64,000 nt of DNA from NCBI GenBank assembly GCA_963573315.1, contig OY752144.1, forward strand, positions 2,226,501-2,290,500. Reading direction: 5' to 3'. Numbering within the stretch: position 1 is the stretch's first letter; each line of letters opens with the position of its first letter. This document shows positions 11,757 to 23,596 of this stretch, in pieces. Made by a program: the position numbers and the translations under genes. The notes beneath the pieces were generated by a model. The model ran no database searches. It saw only the letters and a program-made list of their open reading frames with translations, and was not told the DNA's origin. The DNA is from Entomortierella parvispora. Its lineage: Eukaryota; Mortierellomycota; Mortierellomycetes; Mortierellales; Mortierellaceae.

Positions 11757-13884
11757 ATGGCTAGCAGCGAAAAGACTGAATACGCTCACAACTTCCCTCA
11801 GGAGAAGATTCCTGCAGAGGACTCTATCCCTGTCGAAGAGGAGCACATGATGGATGAATACGTTCACGAAGAGCATCAGTTCACCTGGTACAATAATGAT
11901 ATCCCTAGCCAACCTTCTGCAACGTCTTTATCAACACAATCCTGACCATCCTTCATTTTCCTATTCGTCCTTTCGCAGGCGGGCCACCATTGTCGGCTCT
12001 TTGCTCGGATGTGTCGTTGCTGCTTCCAACTTGTACTTGGGATTGAAGATCGGATGGACTTTTGGTGCTGCCCTTTGGGGTTCCATTTTCGGTTTCTTGA
12101 TCCTCAAGTCCCTCTCCAGAATGACTGGTACTGTCTTTGGTCCCAAGGAGAACACTGTCTGCCAGGCTGCTGCCACCTCTGCTGGTGGTTTGTCCAACGG
12201 TTTTGTTACTGCCATTCCCGCCATGTACCGCATGGGTTTGATGGGTACCAACACTCCCAAGGATGATGTCGTCTCTCTCTTGCTCTGGACTGCCTCCGCC
12301 GCCTTCTTTGGCATGTTCTTTGCTGTCCCTCTCCGCTCCCACTTTGTCATCAACCAGGATTTGGTCTTTCCTACTCCTCGTGCCGCTGCCGAGACCATCA
12401 AGTCTCTTCACAAGGCTGGATCGGCTGCCGCTCGTGACGCTCGTGACTCTGGCCGTGCCATGATCGCCTCCTTTGTCACCGCTATGGCGTGGGCCATCAC
12501 TGGTTTCTTCATCCCCGGTCTCTTTGGATCCATCCATTTCTTGTATTATATCGGAAAGGCTGCCAGTTACGAGGCTATGATGAACGCTGACAAGGCCTGG
12601 GGTTGGTACTTCTCTTGGGACTTTTCCTTCTTTGGTGCTGGGTTGATGACTCCTGGAAACACCGTCTTCTCATTCTTTCTTGGAGAGTTGATTGCCTTTG
12701 GTATTGCTGGACCCTTGATGACTGATGCCGGTTACTTGACCGGTCGCGGTGGTTTCCCCGAACCCCCTCTTGTTGGCTCCGCTCAGTCCTGGTTCCTCTG
12801 GCCCGGTGTTGCCGTCATGGTCTTCACTGCTTTCTCCGAATTGGGTGCCCAAGGTCCCGCTTTGGCTCACGCTGTCTTGGGTGGTGTTCGCGCTGCCCGC
12901 AATTCCATCCGCAACCTTCAAAAGAAGGAAGCCATTATCAGCACTAGCACCTATGTTTCCAAGGATCTTACCCCTGAGCACGAATTGATCCCTACCTCCT
13001 GGTGGGTTGGCGGTCTCGTCTTGTCCGGTGTCTTTACCATCTTGGTCATGTGGTTCAACTTCAAGGTCCCAGTCTATGCTACCATCGGTGCCATTGTCCT
13101 CTCCTTCATGCTTGCTTTCGTTGGTCTTCAGGCCTCTGGTGAGACAGATATCAACCCCACCGGTGCCGTTGCCAAGGTCACCCAATTGGTCTTCTCCCGT
13201 ATCCCCAACCCCGATATCCGCATTGTCCAAAAGACCAACCTCATGTGCGCCAACATCTCTGCCTCCGTTTGCTCCCAGGCCGTGGACATGGTCGGTGATC
13301 TCAAGACTGGTCACTTGGTCGGTGCTGCTCCCCGCGCCATGTTCTGGGCTCAATTGATCGGTTCCGTCTTTGCCATTGTCGTTGCCGTCCCTCTTTTCTT
13401 GCTCTACACCGAGGCTTACCCCTGCGTCTTGGATTCTACCATCGAGAAGTGCCCCTTCGACGTCCCCGCTGTCAACGCTTGGCAGAACGTTGCCTTGATC
13501 TTGACCGGTGGTGGAACTGTCCCTTACTACTCCATGATCTTGACCATCGTCCTTTGCTGTCTCGCCGTCCTCAACGTTGTCATTCGTGTCAAGTTCGTCC
13601 CCCCTCACTTGAGACCTTACTGGTTGAACCTGAACGCTGTCGGTCTTGGTTTCATCAACCCCTCCCCCGCTATCCCCATCGCCATGGCCGTCGGCTGGAT
13701 CTCTGGTCAGATCTGGAAGCGCGTCAACAGGTCTTCTCATGAGAACATGATGTACTCTGTCTCTGCTGGTTTGATTGCCGGTGTTGGTATTGCTGGTCTT
13801 ATCAACGCCGCCATGACCATTGCCGGCGTCAAGGGGGGCATTGTCGCAGTCGGATGCGGTGATGATGGCGTCCTCTGCAACTAA
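11757..13884 (+). CDS. OPT-family transporter (YSL-like subgroup)
   Basis: Two exons, 11757..11887 and 11979..13884, are joined at a Trp codon and give 678 aa. The intron's donor is GTACAA and its acceptor CGCAG. The protein is strongly hydrophobic with roughly 14-16 spans. Family landmarks are RATIVGSLLGCVVAASNLYL followed by GLKIGWTFG, FGPKENTVCQAAATSAGG, DINPTGAVAKVTQL and SASVCSQAVDMVGDLKTGH. OPT proteins import oligopeptides or metal chelates by proton symport. The NPTG segment and size resemble the YSL-like branch rather than the long yeast peptide OPTs, so the substrate may be a metal chelate or a small peptide; this is inference. The N-terminus is acidic and cytosolic. An in-frame ATG at 11727 is possible; I prefer 11757 because of its CAACATGG context. 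Confidence 0.92.
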
Positions 13885-14167
13885 TCTCTTGTTACAAACA
13901 AGAAACAGGCGAAACCGTTTGAGAAAGGACAAGAAAAAGGAAAACTTCACAGAAACCCCCCTCTTCTTCCTCATACCTCACTGTTCGCTCTATTGGACAG
14001 ATACCCATTTCTCTACTTTTTCACCCAGAAACAATTAGTGTCTGTCTGTGTATTTTTATATATAAACGCTTTCAAAGTCTCTCTTAAACAATTCAACAGT
14101 TTTTAGCGGATGGGCGATCGAGGCTCCTGATCAACTGACAGGACCCCTTTACAACGGACATGGATAC

Positions 14168-16332
14168 TCAAGACTTTGCATTGGGTTGTATTTGCTGTGG
14201 CTCCTGCGGCTGAAGATGTTGGTGATGGTGATGCTGGACATGATGTTGAAGCTGTAATTGAGTCTGTTGCTGCTGTTGCCATGTTGTCCTGTGGCTCGCA
14301 GCGACAGGCCGAATTTGCATTGTCCGAAGACGGTCCTTTTGAGAATTTCCTCCGCCGGGATACAGAATAGAATGGGGCAGCACTTTTGTAGGTTGCATCG
14401 AACTAGCCACCAATCCTCTTCCCTCGTTTACTGCTTGTTGAGCTACAAGGCGGCTTTGGTGGATAGCTGGCAAGGGAGGAGGAGCCATGACTCCGCTAGC
14501 GACTGAACCGGCATGTCGGAGCCCATGCAGTGGGATGGTAGAGGCCACGAAATGGGACGGACGATAACCATAGTTACCATAGTTCAAAGGCGCATGTACA
14601 ATTGAGTGTTGTTGACTTGATATCTCTTGAGGGCAACCTTGCAGATGCGGCGTTGATGGACCCAATAGTGTGCATCGAACTCTAGGATCCATGGTAAGCT
14701 GGTGTGGCCGAGGAGTGCGCGGCTGAGTAGGACGGACGACAATCGAGGCCTGAGGACCGTACAGACTTTCAATCGGTACTCGTCCAATGATACTGGGCGA
14801 GCAAAGGCTGCCAGTGTGAGGGGGTAGTGACAATCGTGCTGGCGGAATAGGGGTCCTTGGAGCGACCCCGATCTAGTCAGTGCGACAGTTTTCCAAGTTA
14901 GGGATAATCGTGGGCACAGTTTCTCGTCATTCCTTTGCAATGAAGATATCAAACAGACTTACATTACGAGATGATTTGACACTGCTGGCATTGGAAACAG
15001 TCGATCGTGCCCTGTATTCGACACAGGTATTCATTTTAGTACTTTCATCGCAATTTCATTTCCAAGCACCAGAAGCAACCTACCTTGCTGGGTCTGCGCG
15101 GTGACCCTTCATGGAGTTTACCTTGCTGTACGTGGTATCCACACAACTACCCTGCTTTCCCATGTTAAAAGGCCGTTCGGGCGCGAGGCGTTCCTCACGG
15201 AGTAGAATGGAAGAGTCCGATGGCTTCATGTCGTCTAATTTGTAGGTCGTTGTGACAGATATCTGTGGTGAATTTGGTCTAGGTGCTGATTTCGAGCTCG
15301 CTCCTGGCTTTGGCTCCTCTCTGCCATTTGGCTGAGTAGGTAAAGTATTGTCAGGCTGGCGGATCTCCTGCCTTTTCAGCCCCAGTTCTCTTTTGAGTCT
15401 CTCGTTCTCCTTTTTTAAAACCTTCATCTCGCTAACAAAGGCAGCAACTCTCCCCGTGAGTATCTCAAAAGCCAACTGTTTTTTAAGCAGAATTCGAAGG
15501 ATCCTTACAGACTTTGGACTTACCTCTTCATGACTTTCATGTTCTGCATCTCTTCCCGAGCCTTCAAGAGTATCTGATGTTGACGAGTCGTTTTGCTTTG
15601 CAAATGTTGGAGCAAACTTGTGAAGTTATCTTCCTGGAACTAGATGACGAAAAGCTCGATTAGTTTGAAGAGGAAGACTGATATCATCAAGCTTTTGTTT
15701 TTTGAAATAGAACACCAATCATACTTTCCACGCATCCATTGTGTCGTAGCAGAGCGTTTGTGGTGATCTAAAGAACAGTTGTATCCTTGGTGGCAAGTCA
15801 TCCTAGGTTTGAAAATGAAAGAAGCAGCCTCATAATTTAGCTTTTTTACATGTTCTAAAGCAAACGTTAGAGACTCCGAAGCGGAATGAGGAGATTCAAG
15901 ATTCATTGTAAGCCTGTCATTTGCGGTGCACGTACCACGTCCGGGGCGACCTTCATACACTCGAAGTTCGATTGACATACGGGGCAAATGGATCGAACTG
16001 CATCTTATTTCAAAAAGAATAAAAAGGGTATTTGGAAAGGCATCAGAGAGCGATATCTGCCATTTACCAGTTTTCGACCCGAGAGCACTGAACCATCTCC
16101 CCTCTCGCCAGCAGATTATAAATGACTTGAATTAGTGGTTTGTTCACAAGAGGCGGTCAGAAGGTTGTTGTCAAGTACCACTGGTTTTACTGTGATGAAG
16201 GCATGGCTCACAAACAACGTGACCGCAGCTGGTTAACCAATATGGGATAGTGACTGCAGGATCTGTTCGGAAGCATCTGTTGCAGTGAAAGAACTTGAGC
16301 ACGGCAGAGGGAGAGCTGGTGTGATCAGCCAT
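14168..16332 (-). CDS. RNF212/Zip3-like RING protein, putative meiotic SUMO ligase
   Basis: Seven exons (16179..16332, 15936..16003, 15725..15802, 15524..15639, 15084..15449, 14963..15011, 14168..14872) close in frame to 511 aa. The N-terminal RING reads FHCNRC, then LTSCGHVVCEPCL, then ICPVC, matching the RNF212 pattern (CNRC...CGHVYC..C...C..C). After it come DLPPRIQLFFRS, FQEDN, and a coiled coil (EMKVLKKENERLKRELGLK), as in RNF212/ZHP-3/Zip3. These proteins promote SUMO-dependent stabilisation of crossover sites in meiosis. The C-terminal half is Ser/Pro/Gln-rich with poly-Gln and a His-rich run. The exon 4/5 acceptor is the least certain join: a nearer AAACAG would break the frame, so I used the downstream GGGGAG. 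Human RNF212 is about 297 aa, so the tail is an extension. Confidence 0.75.
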
Positions 16333-16629
16333 GTTTTTCTTGGAAAACATGAAAGGGAGAGGAACAAGGACAGGAAATTTCAGAAAAGGCCCGATTTTGA
16401 CTCGAACAGAAAAAAAGCAATTAAAACATTTCTTTTATTGGGGAAATGGGAATGAAGCAAAGAAGCAAAACGAACAAATAAGGGGGAAAATCATGGCAAT
16501 CAGGGTAAAGATATACGAAGAAGACGCAAAATGCATGCCTCTAGATCCAGTTCTCTTTATCTTCGCTTGCTCGTGTGTCAAAGACCTGTAACTCGGGACG
16601 AGGGATCCTCAGACTTCAAAGAGACCATT

Positions 16630-19600
16630 TTAACTGCGGGTATAAACTTTGACGATCGAATCTGCACCTCCAGTGGCTAACAGCCCCGGCAAGCTAGGGT
16701 GATACTTCACCGTGGTGACACCTTCGTTGCTCTTCCGACGGTGTCCAGTAAACTCTTGGAGGCAGGGCCGACTGGCCGAGGCGAGATCCCATAGACGAAC
16801 AGAGCCATCATGACCTCCAGAACAAAGGACTAGGCCGGTGGGGTCGATATCCAGAGATGATACAGCATCCAGATGGGAAAGCATCGAGAAAGAGCATGCG
16901 CCAGAGTTGATGTCAAAAAATCGAATGTACCGATCTTCGTGGCCAGAGACCACAATGGGCATGGTGGGATGACAGACGATCTTGTTGATTTGGGTCGAGG
17001 TTGTTCCATCTACAAAGGTGTAAGAGGGTCAGCCTCAAATGTCTATTCTGCTGTAGCACCACAAGATTATGAAAGACAACAATTAATTACCGTAGGTCTC
17101 ATTGCTCTTAAACGCGAGAATCTCTTTTCCGGTCTCGATGTCAAAGAGCTTTATGACTGAATTGGAATAGCTCACGACCATCTTCTTGAGATCCGTAGGA
17201 CAGAAATCAAGGCTTGTTGGCACTGGAAGTTTAGCAAGACCAGAGGTATAGGCCTCAGCGGGCTCGGCCAATTCCGATGCCTCCAACCCATGATATCCCC
17301 AAGAAGATCGAAGAGGGGATCCTTTTGTTTCCGTGTCCCAGATTTTGAGTGCTCCATCGGCAGAGATCGAAGCTAACAACTGCGATGAAGATATTGAAAT
17401 AGGGAAGAGCTTGATATCCCAAACAGAATCGGTGTGGCCAATAAACGAGGAAAGCGGTAATGTCGGGTCTGAAGACAAACAGAAACAGGTTAGAAGTCAG
17501 CAAAATTGAAGACAAATCAGCACGACATTTCTCAACACCTACCCAGTCGGGCGTAAGTCTCCTTGCTCAGAGGGACAAGTTTCCATGATCGCACCGTCGA
17601 GTCCATACTAGCGGAGAAGCACTTTCCTTGGTCTGCTGATATAGCCACAGCAGTTACAGGCTTCGTGTGTCCCCGATAAGTATGAATTGCCTCCAGCTCG
17701 GCATTTGGGGGTCTATAGTCATCCGTAATCATTAATCGTCTGACCTTGGCAATGTCGATCAAAACTTCTGCTGCTCACAAGGCGCTTTCTTACCTTTTGG
17801 ATTCACGAAGTGATGATTCGAGGTTCCAATATTTGACCATGCCATCTTCAGAGCCTGAGAGCAGCGATTTTTGTGTTGGATGGAAGGCAATCGATCGCAC
17901 GGCGTCCATGTGTCTAAGAGTAGAGCATGGAGTACTTGCTGATTAGTGAACACTTCGCATTATGCAGGGCCAACGGTCAACGTCAAAAGCCTGATTGCAA
18001 TACCTTCTAAGCGTGACTCTAGGTCGCCAACGCGCAGGTTCGTCCGCAGCAGCATCGCTTTCTTTAGTACCACCGCTGCTGTCCACTGTATCCGTCGGGG
18101 ATACGTTCAAACTTGCCAGCTCATCCAACATGCCTAAAAATATACGGAAAGGTAGAATGGTAGACGTGTCAGGTTTTTCTAGACAGTGAAATGCATGCAC
18201 TGCGGCAGGACTCGTAAATCGGCCTTCGCCTTCACTCTTCTACTTCCGCATCGCACAGAGTTTTTACCAGGGTTGGTTTCCTGCTTGGACTTGTCCCAAT
18301 CTTTGACCATCTTGTTTAGGCGGTCAGGGGATATCTTAAATTTGTTCTGAACGTCCTTGCTCTATTGGCAGTTACGTATATATAGTTAGGGTAGATTGCT
18401 TAGAATACGCAGGCGATCATCACCGCTATTCAGGACTTACAAGTTGAGCCTCATCTTCCACTTTGACATTAGCCTTTTTTCCCTGTGCGCTTTGAGCAAG
18501 TTCTTGTCCAGCTTTTCGAAGATCTGCCTTCCATTGCTCTCCAGAGATAGGTGAATGTACTACCGTGACGGCATCTTCGCGTTGAAATGCCTCGAGCCCG
18601 TTCGGTCTATCATTATGTCCATCATCGATTTCTTCTGAGGGACTACCAATAATAGTCTGCTCCATCTTTTCCGTTGTAGATTCAGAGCGCGCGCCGATTG
18701 GCTTGTGAACAGCTTCCTGATCAACAGTAAGAATATTGGACACGACATTTGCTGGGGGACTCGGAGCCTGTTTCATAGTCGCATGCTCAGAAATGAAACT
18801 GTCGACATTCCCATTCATGTTGACCGACTCGGGCTCCAATGGAGGACTTGCCGAGGAGGGCTTGATATGTGAAAGTGAATGAAGGGTGGCAATTGGTACA
18901 GAGTTTGATCGTGGCATCGGAGGAGGGACCGCAACTGGACCGCTGGCAGGAAAAAAGTCGCTGTGTCTATTCTTTGCTCCTGCTCCACGAATTCCGTTTG
19001 GTCCCATAGCTCTTCTATCGTGCTCCTGGCGAACAAGTCGATTTTGTACTGGTGGCATGGCTGCTGTGATGGACGCTGGTACAGATGCCGTCAGATAACT
19101 GATCTCTTGTAGGCAACTACGGCATTGAAAGAAAAATGCTATGGTTAGGTCATGAAGATAGTAAGTGGCAGACCCATAGTGCTGCTATTATTGAGCAAAG
19201 AGTAAGGACTTGCATTCTTAAAAACTCTCTGCTCTTTGCTCTTCCAACTGGGTCCATGCTAGTAGCAGTTGTGGGGCTCACTTGAGCCATACTATTCCCC
19301 GATGCACTGTATGTGGACATTCTATTCAGGACTTTAGCGTTGGTGTTGGCACTGTCGTTGTTTCCTGTTGCGTCTTTAGGAGTTGGCGTAGGCGTGCCCT
19401 TGGATTGTCCTGCTCCTCCAGCTGAGGCGGCACCGCTCTCAAGGTATTTACTCCTGTGAATAAGCAAGCCAGCAAAAAGTGAATTAATTCATCAAATATT
19501 GAGAAGTCATGTGCAAGAGTAATGAAATCAAAGATAAACACAAGCATTGCTTACCTCTCCTGTCGAAGGGCGTATTCCAGCATCTTGACGCGCTTCATAA

Positions 19601-20074
19601 GGTCCATCTTTGTGTTGTCCACGCCTCTTTTTTCACCCTCTAGGAATGCAATCCGTGCCTAAATGCAGGTAGCCGAAAAATAATATTCAAGGGTGGGACG
19701 AGTGAGTCAGAACAGAAAACTGAAATGAGTGGCAACCACCTTGCAAACTGGGTGGAACAGAGGGTTCGGGATTAAAAAGGTCGTGCAGAGTAGCTCAAGG
19801 GTGCCGCCTTCATTATCGCCTCGGCCAGTTGCACAAAGTCCTTGAGGAATAACTATACTCTACCAGGTGAAGGAATAGAAAGCAAGCTTATGCTAGCATG
19901 CAGATCCCCTGGTCATATTTTCATCCATACCTTCATTTCTGCCTTCTCGATATCCCACTCGTTCCTATCACGTTCAAACCGACGCCACTCGGACTGCAAG
20001 AACTGCAGTACACTTGGGAAGGCGTACTCGGCCACAGCCGGCCCTTGTGGCCCAAAGGACTGGTACTGGTGCAT
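16630..20074 (-). CDS. Striatin, STRIPAK scaffold (PRO11/Far8 family)
   Basis: Ten exons (19931..20074, 19555..19658, 19214..19453, 18441..19116, 18268..18361, 18004..18133, 17794..17913, 17543..17739, 17091..17468, 16630..17009) give 820 aa. The N-terminus has SVLQFLQSEWRRFERDRNEW and ARIAFLEGEKRG, the striatin caveolin-binding and coiled-coil region that binds PP2A. Then come LRICLQEISYL, a disordered middle, and a C-terminal WD40 propeller (GHTDSVWDIKLF, SGHEDRYIRFFD, SGGHDGSVRLWD). Striatin assembles the STRIPAK phosphatase/kinase complex that controls hyphal fusion and development in fungi. Intron 3 (19117..19213) starts with GCAAGT, a GC-AG intron, and is needed to restore the conserved CLQE segment. 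The exon 8 acceptor is ambiguous: 17712 is also in frame and would give 811 aa. Confidence 0.93.
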
Positions 20075-20508
20075 TGTCTACTAGAAAGAGACCTTTTTGG
20101 TCGTGTGAATTCCAGAAGGGATTGCCGTATGTTGTGAGCGCGACCAAAGGTGATGTGCCGCTATGGTGCTGATGCCTCGGAAATGCTGTCCAGAATCAAG
20201 ATGGTAGGGTTGGAATGAAACAAAGGATTTGTCAATTTGGGTCTAACTGAGGCAAGGAAGTCCATGAAATTGAGGAAGGTGCAGCATGGGTGAGATGCAT
20301 GCGACATTACGACAAGGCATGAAGCTCGCTTGCAGATTTGAGTGGCTGGTCGAGGCAGCAGTATGGGTATTAAACTGCAAGTACCTGTGCTTTTCTTGAG
20401 AATTGAACCGAGAATGCGAAGCTGGAAGTGAATGTGGATGGAGGGTGGATGCACAAGAGAAATGAAGAGACGAGGGGTCCAGTCGGGGGGGGGAGGACAG
20501 CTGGATGA

Positions 20509-20528
20509 GGGGGGGGGGGGGGGGGGGG
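20509..20528 (+). repeat. Homopolymer G20 tract
   Basis: Twenty consecutive G residues lie in a spacer that is already G-rich on this strand. Such a run could form a quadruplex or be length-variable. Confidence 0.9.
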
Positions 20529-21232
20529 CAGCAAGGTCACTTGAGGAAGTGCATGGGGATGAGCACCACCACCAGCACGCACGAGGAGCACCCCTTCTTC
20601 CACTTGGGAGGGTTGCTTACGGGGTATGCCCGGGACGATTGAAGTGAAGCCCCCCTCTTCTCCAGTCCTTATGTCCCAATCCAGGCACATTTTCATGTGC
20701 CGTTGCCTTGGTAAGTCCCACTCCCATCCATGTCCATGACAGCATGTGCAGCAACGCAGCATGACAGCAGGAAGGACATGCAATGCGACCATGGTGTGCT
20801 TCGCCTCCAAGGGTTTGGATGGAGCAAAAGAAAAGAGGATAGCCTCTCTGTCTCAGTTGGGAATGAAGCAGATGCCAAGGCAAGGCAAGTCAAGGCAAGG
20901 CAGGCCTCTTGGGGGGTCTTACGGAGGATGGAAGAGCCAACAACACAGTACTCCAAAGGTCCGCACTAGCGCGGTGGCGCGGTGGCAACACAGCGTCACA
21001 GGCGGTGGTTGTCCACTGTGAAATTGCAATTGATCGTCATGCGAGGACGGACTTGCCGTGGCGTAGTAACGTATGTACTGTAGTCCAGTGCTGCGGCTGC
21101 AGTCTGGACCAGCGTGCGCCCAGATTTGCATTGACATCAGGCAGGCTGCACTAGTCTGCTGCAGGCTGAGAGCATCGTGCCACCTCCCGGGACTCTGAGT
21201 TGACAGGAATGAAGGACCTGCGTTGGCTGCCC

Positions 21233-21239
21233 TATAAAA
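21233..21239 (+). promoter_or_regulatory. TATA box of the BCS1-like gene
   Basis: TATAAAA in the context CCCTATAAAAGGGG lies about 180 b upstream of the ATG. A long CT-rich leader (21250-21400) follows. Confidence 0.65.
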
Positions 21240-21417
21240 GGGGACAGAGCATCCTCTTTTTTCTCCTCCTCTTTCTTATTCTTCACTCATCCCATCTCTC
21301 TTCTTCTTCTTTTTCTTCTTCAGCCTCTCCTCTCTACTCTTCACCACCCTTGTCTTCTCTCCTTCATTATTCATCCCGCTCAATCCATAGTTACCGCACC
21401 TCTCCCCTCTACGCATC

Positions 21418-23538
21418 ATGGATTGGATCGCCGCCAAGACTGGCGCCTTGCTCAACAGCTCGGCTGCTGTCCTCGATCAAGTCGTACAAACCGGCACCCA
21501 CCTCGAGACCACCCTCTCTCCCAGCGCCATGAAGGTCGTTAAAGGAGGTAAATGCTAGCAAAAGCTGTATCCACCATGTATCAGTGTATCTGATCAGACT
21601 TCAATTCCGAACAAAAACAAAAATTGACTCGATTCCTTTCGTTTTCAAAAACCATAGTCTTAGGCAATGACGTCCTCTCCGCTGGATTTTTTCTCATGCT
21701 CGTTGGAAGCTTTTACACCTTTTTTAAGGATCTGGCCCTTCAATACTACAACGAATTCATCTCATGGTTCTATGTCTCGGTCGAGGTTCAGGAAGGCGAC
21801 GAATGTTACAAATGGTTGTCAGGTACGAAGTCGACCTTCATGGATCACTGTGGTCACGGTTTAAATTTACTTGCTTTGCCATCCATTCGCAAACCGTGGA
21901 TACATCGCCAACTGTGCATGCACTGCTATTGTTTGTCTTGAAATAGAATGGGTTGCCGAGCGTCCTTTGGAAAAGTCTGTTCGACACTTGACTGTCAAAG
22001 CTGTTTGGCCTACAGAGGATGACGACGACCACTCCTATTACCGCGACGATAGCCATAAGGATGAGCGCCCCAAGCTCTTGTTCTTGCCTGGCATGGGTTC
22101 ACACATCCTTTACCACAAGGGCTACAAAGTCAGTGTATCTCGGGAACGCCCGGAAAGCGCTTCAGGAGCAGATAATGAACAGTCTCGACTCCTCGCCTCC
22201 ATCCAGAAGAAGCAGAGCTTAACCATCTCAACTTTTGGCTGGGACATGAGATTGCTCAAGTCTATTGTCGAGGATGCCATGAACGAGTCCTACAAGAAGA
22301 AGGAAGGCAAGACCACCATCTACACTAGTCAGCCTTACGACACTTACTGGTCTGGATCTTCTACTCGTACCCCCCGCGCCTTCCACTCTGTGATTCTTGC
22401 CGAAGGACTCAAGGAGGAGCTTTTGTCCGACATTACTACCTTCCGTGACTCTGCCCAGTGGTACCATGATCGAGGTGTGCCATATCGTCGCGGTTACCTT
22501 CTTCACGGACCTCCCGGCACAGGCAAGACCTCCTTCATTGTCGCTCTTGCTGGCCACTTGCGTATGTCCATTTGCATTGTGAACCTCGGTATTTCAGGAC
22601 TGAATGATCAGCAACTGGATCAACTTTTGAACAACGCTCCTCGCAACAGCATTCTTCTCATGGAGGATGTGGATGCAGCTCTGGTGAAGCGCAAGGCCGG
22701 AAAGGAGCAGGGTGGCTCCAACAATGTCACTCTTTCTGGAATCTTGAACGCCCTTGACGGTATCACTGCGCAAGAGGGATCAATTGTCTTCATGACCACC
22801 AACCATATCCGCAAGCTTGCCCCAGCATTGATTCGTCCTGGCCGTTGTGACCGCAAGATGCTTTTTGACTATGCCGATAGACATCAAATCCGCGGCATGT
22901 TCCTCAAGTTCTTCCTCAGTCGTTCCTCCGCCGGCCTTGCCAACAACGAGCCCCAGGCCGAGTCTAACATCAAGCGCCTCGCCATTTCGAACTCATCCTC
23001 CGCTGCAAGCGTGGACTCCAAGGACGCTTTGAAGAAGGAGGCTCACGATGCCATGATCTACCGTATTGCGGACGACATTTGTGAGGTCATTACTTTTGAA
23101 AGCTCGGTTACAACTGCCCAGCTCCAGGGCTTTTTCATGATCCACCGCGATCACCCCGAGACCATTGTTGAGAAGGCACCTGCGTTCTTGGAGGAACTTC
23201 GACAGGAACGCAAGCAGCTCATGGTCAAGAAGGAAAAGAAGCGCGCTCGCTCCGTTGTCAAAAAGGCCAAGCAGGAGGAGAAGGACAAGAAGGCCAAGGA
23301 GGCCAAGGCTGCCAAGAGGGCTGCTGGGGAGACTGTTGAGAGCTCGGACGACGAGAACAACAGCGACGACGACGATGGCAATAACTCTTCTTTATCTGAC
23401 TCTGACTACTATGAGGAGGCCAACAAGGACGGAACTTCTTCCCCTATTGACATTGGAGGAACTCGCAAGAACCTTTTGAATGGCAGCGCCCATCTCAACG
23501 GTGACTCCAAGGCAGACGCTGAGGTGCCTGCCGTTTAA
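21418..23538 (+). CDS. BCS1-like AAA ATPase
   Basis: Three exons (21418..21547, 21658..21822, 21947..23538) give 628 aa. Near the N-terminus is one hydrophobic span (VLSAGFFLMLVGSFYTFF), then the BCS1_N-type region ending YWSGSSTRTPRAFHSV. The AAA module has Walker A GPPGTGKT, Walker B ILLMEDVDAA, and GRCDRKMLFDYAD. Yeast Bcs1 is about 456 aa and inserts the Rieske protein into complex III. Here a 100-residue tail rich in Lys and then Asp/Ser is added, and fungi carry several BCS1-like paralogues of other or unknown roles. I therefore call it BCS1-like rather than BCS1. Its stop lies only 58 b from the stop of the convergent NADPH oxidase gene. Confidence 0.88.
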
Positions 23539-23596
23539 AACACAAAAACACACTCCCTGAAAAATAAACCTTTGCATTGTATATTACACCTTTATT

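Larger units (their letters stand above)
20075..21417. promoter_or_regulatory. Divergent spacer between striatin and the BCS1-like gene
   Basis: This 1.3-kb region separates two divergent starts. It contains a run of 20 G residues at 20509-20528, G-rich flanks, direct GGCAAGTCAAGGCAAGGCAG-like short repeats near 20880, and a TATA box near its right end. No gene is supported. Confidence 0.5.

Noticed and set aside
12670-13974. 434-codon open frame antisense to the OPT transporter
   Set aside because: It mirrors a strongly biased coding strand, is Asp/Gly/Thr-rich without any motif, and the plus-strand OPT family match is unambiguous.
15970-16160. Extra small exon between the two RING halves of the RNF212-like gene (near 16060-16120)
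   Set aside because: It would insert residues into the zinc-binding loop; direct joining of 16179 to 16003 gives normal C..C to C..C spacing.
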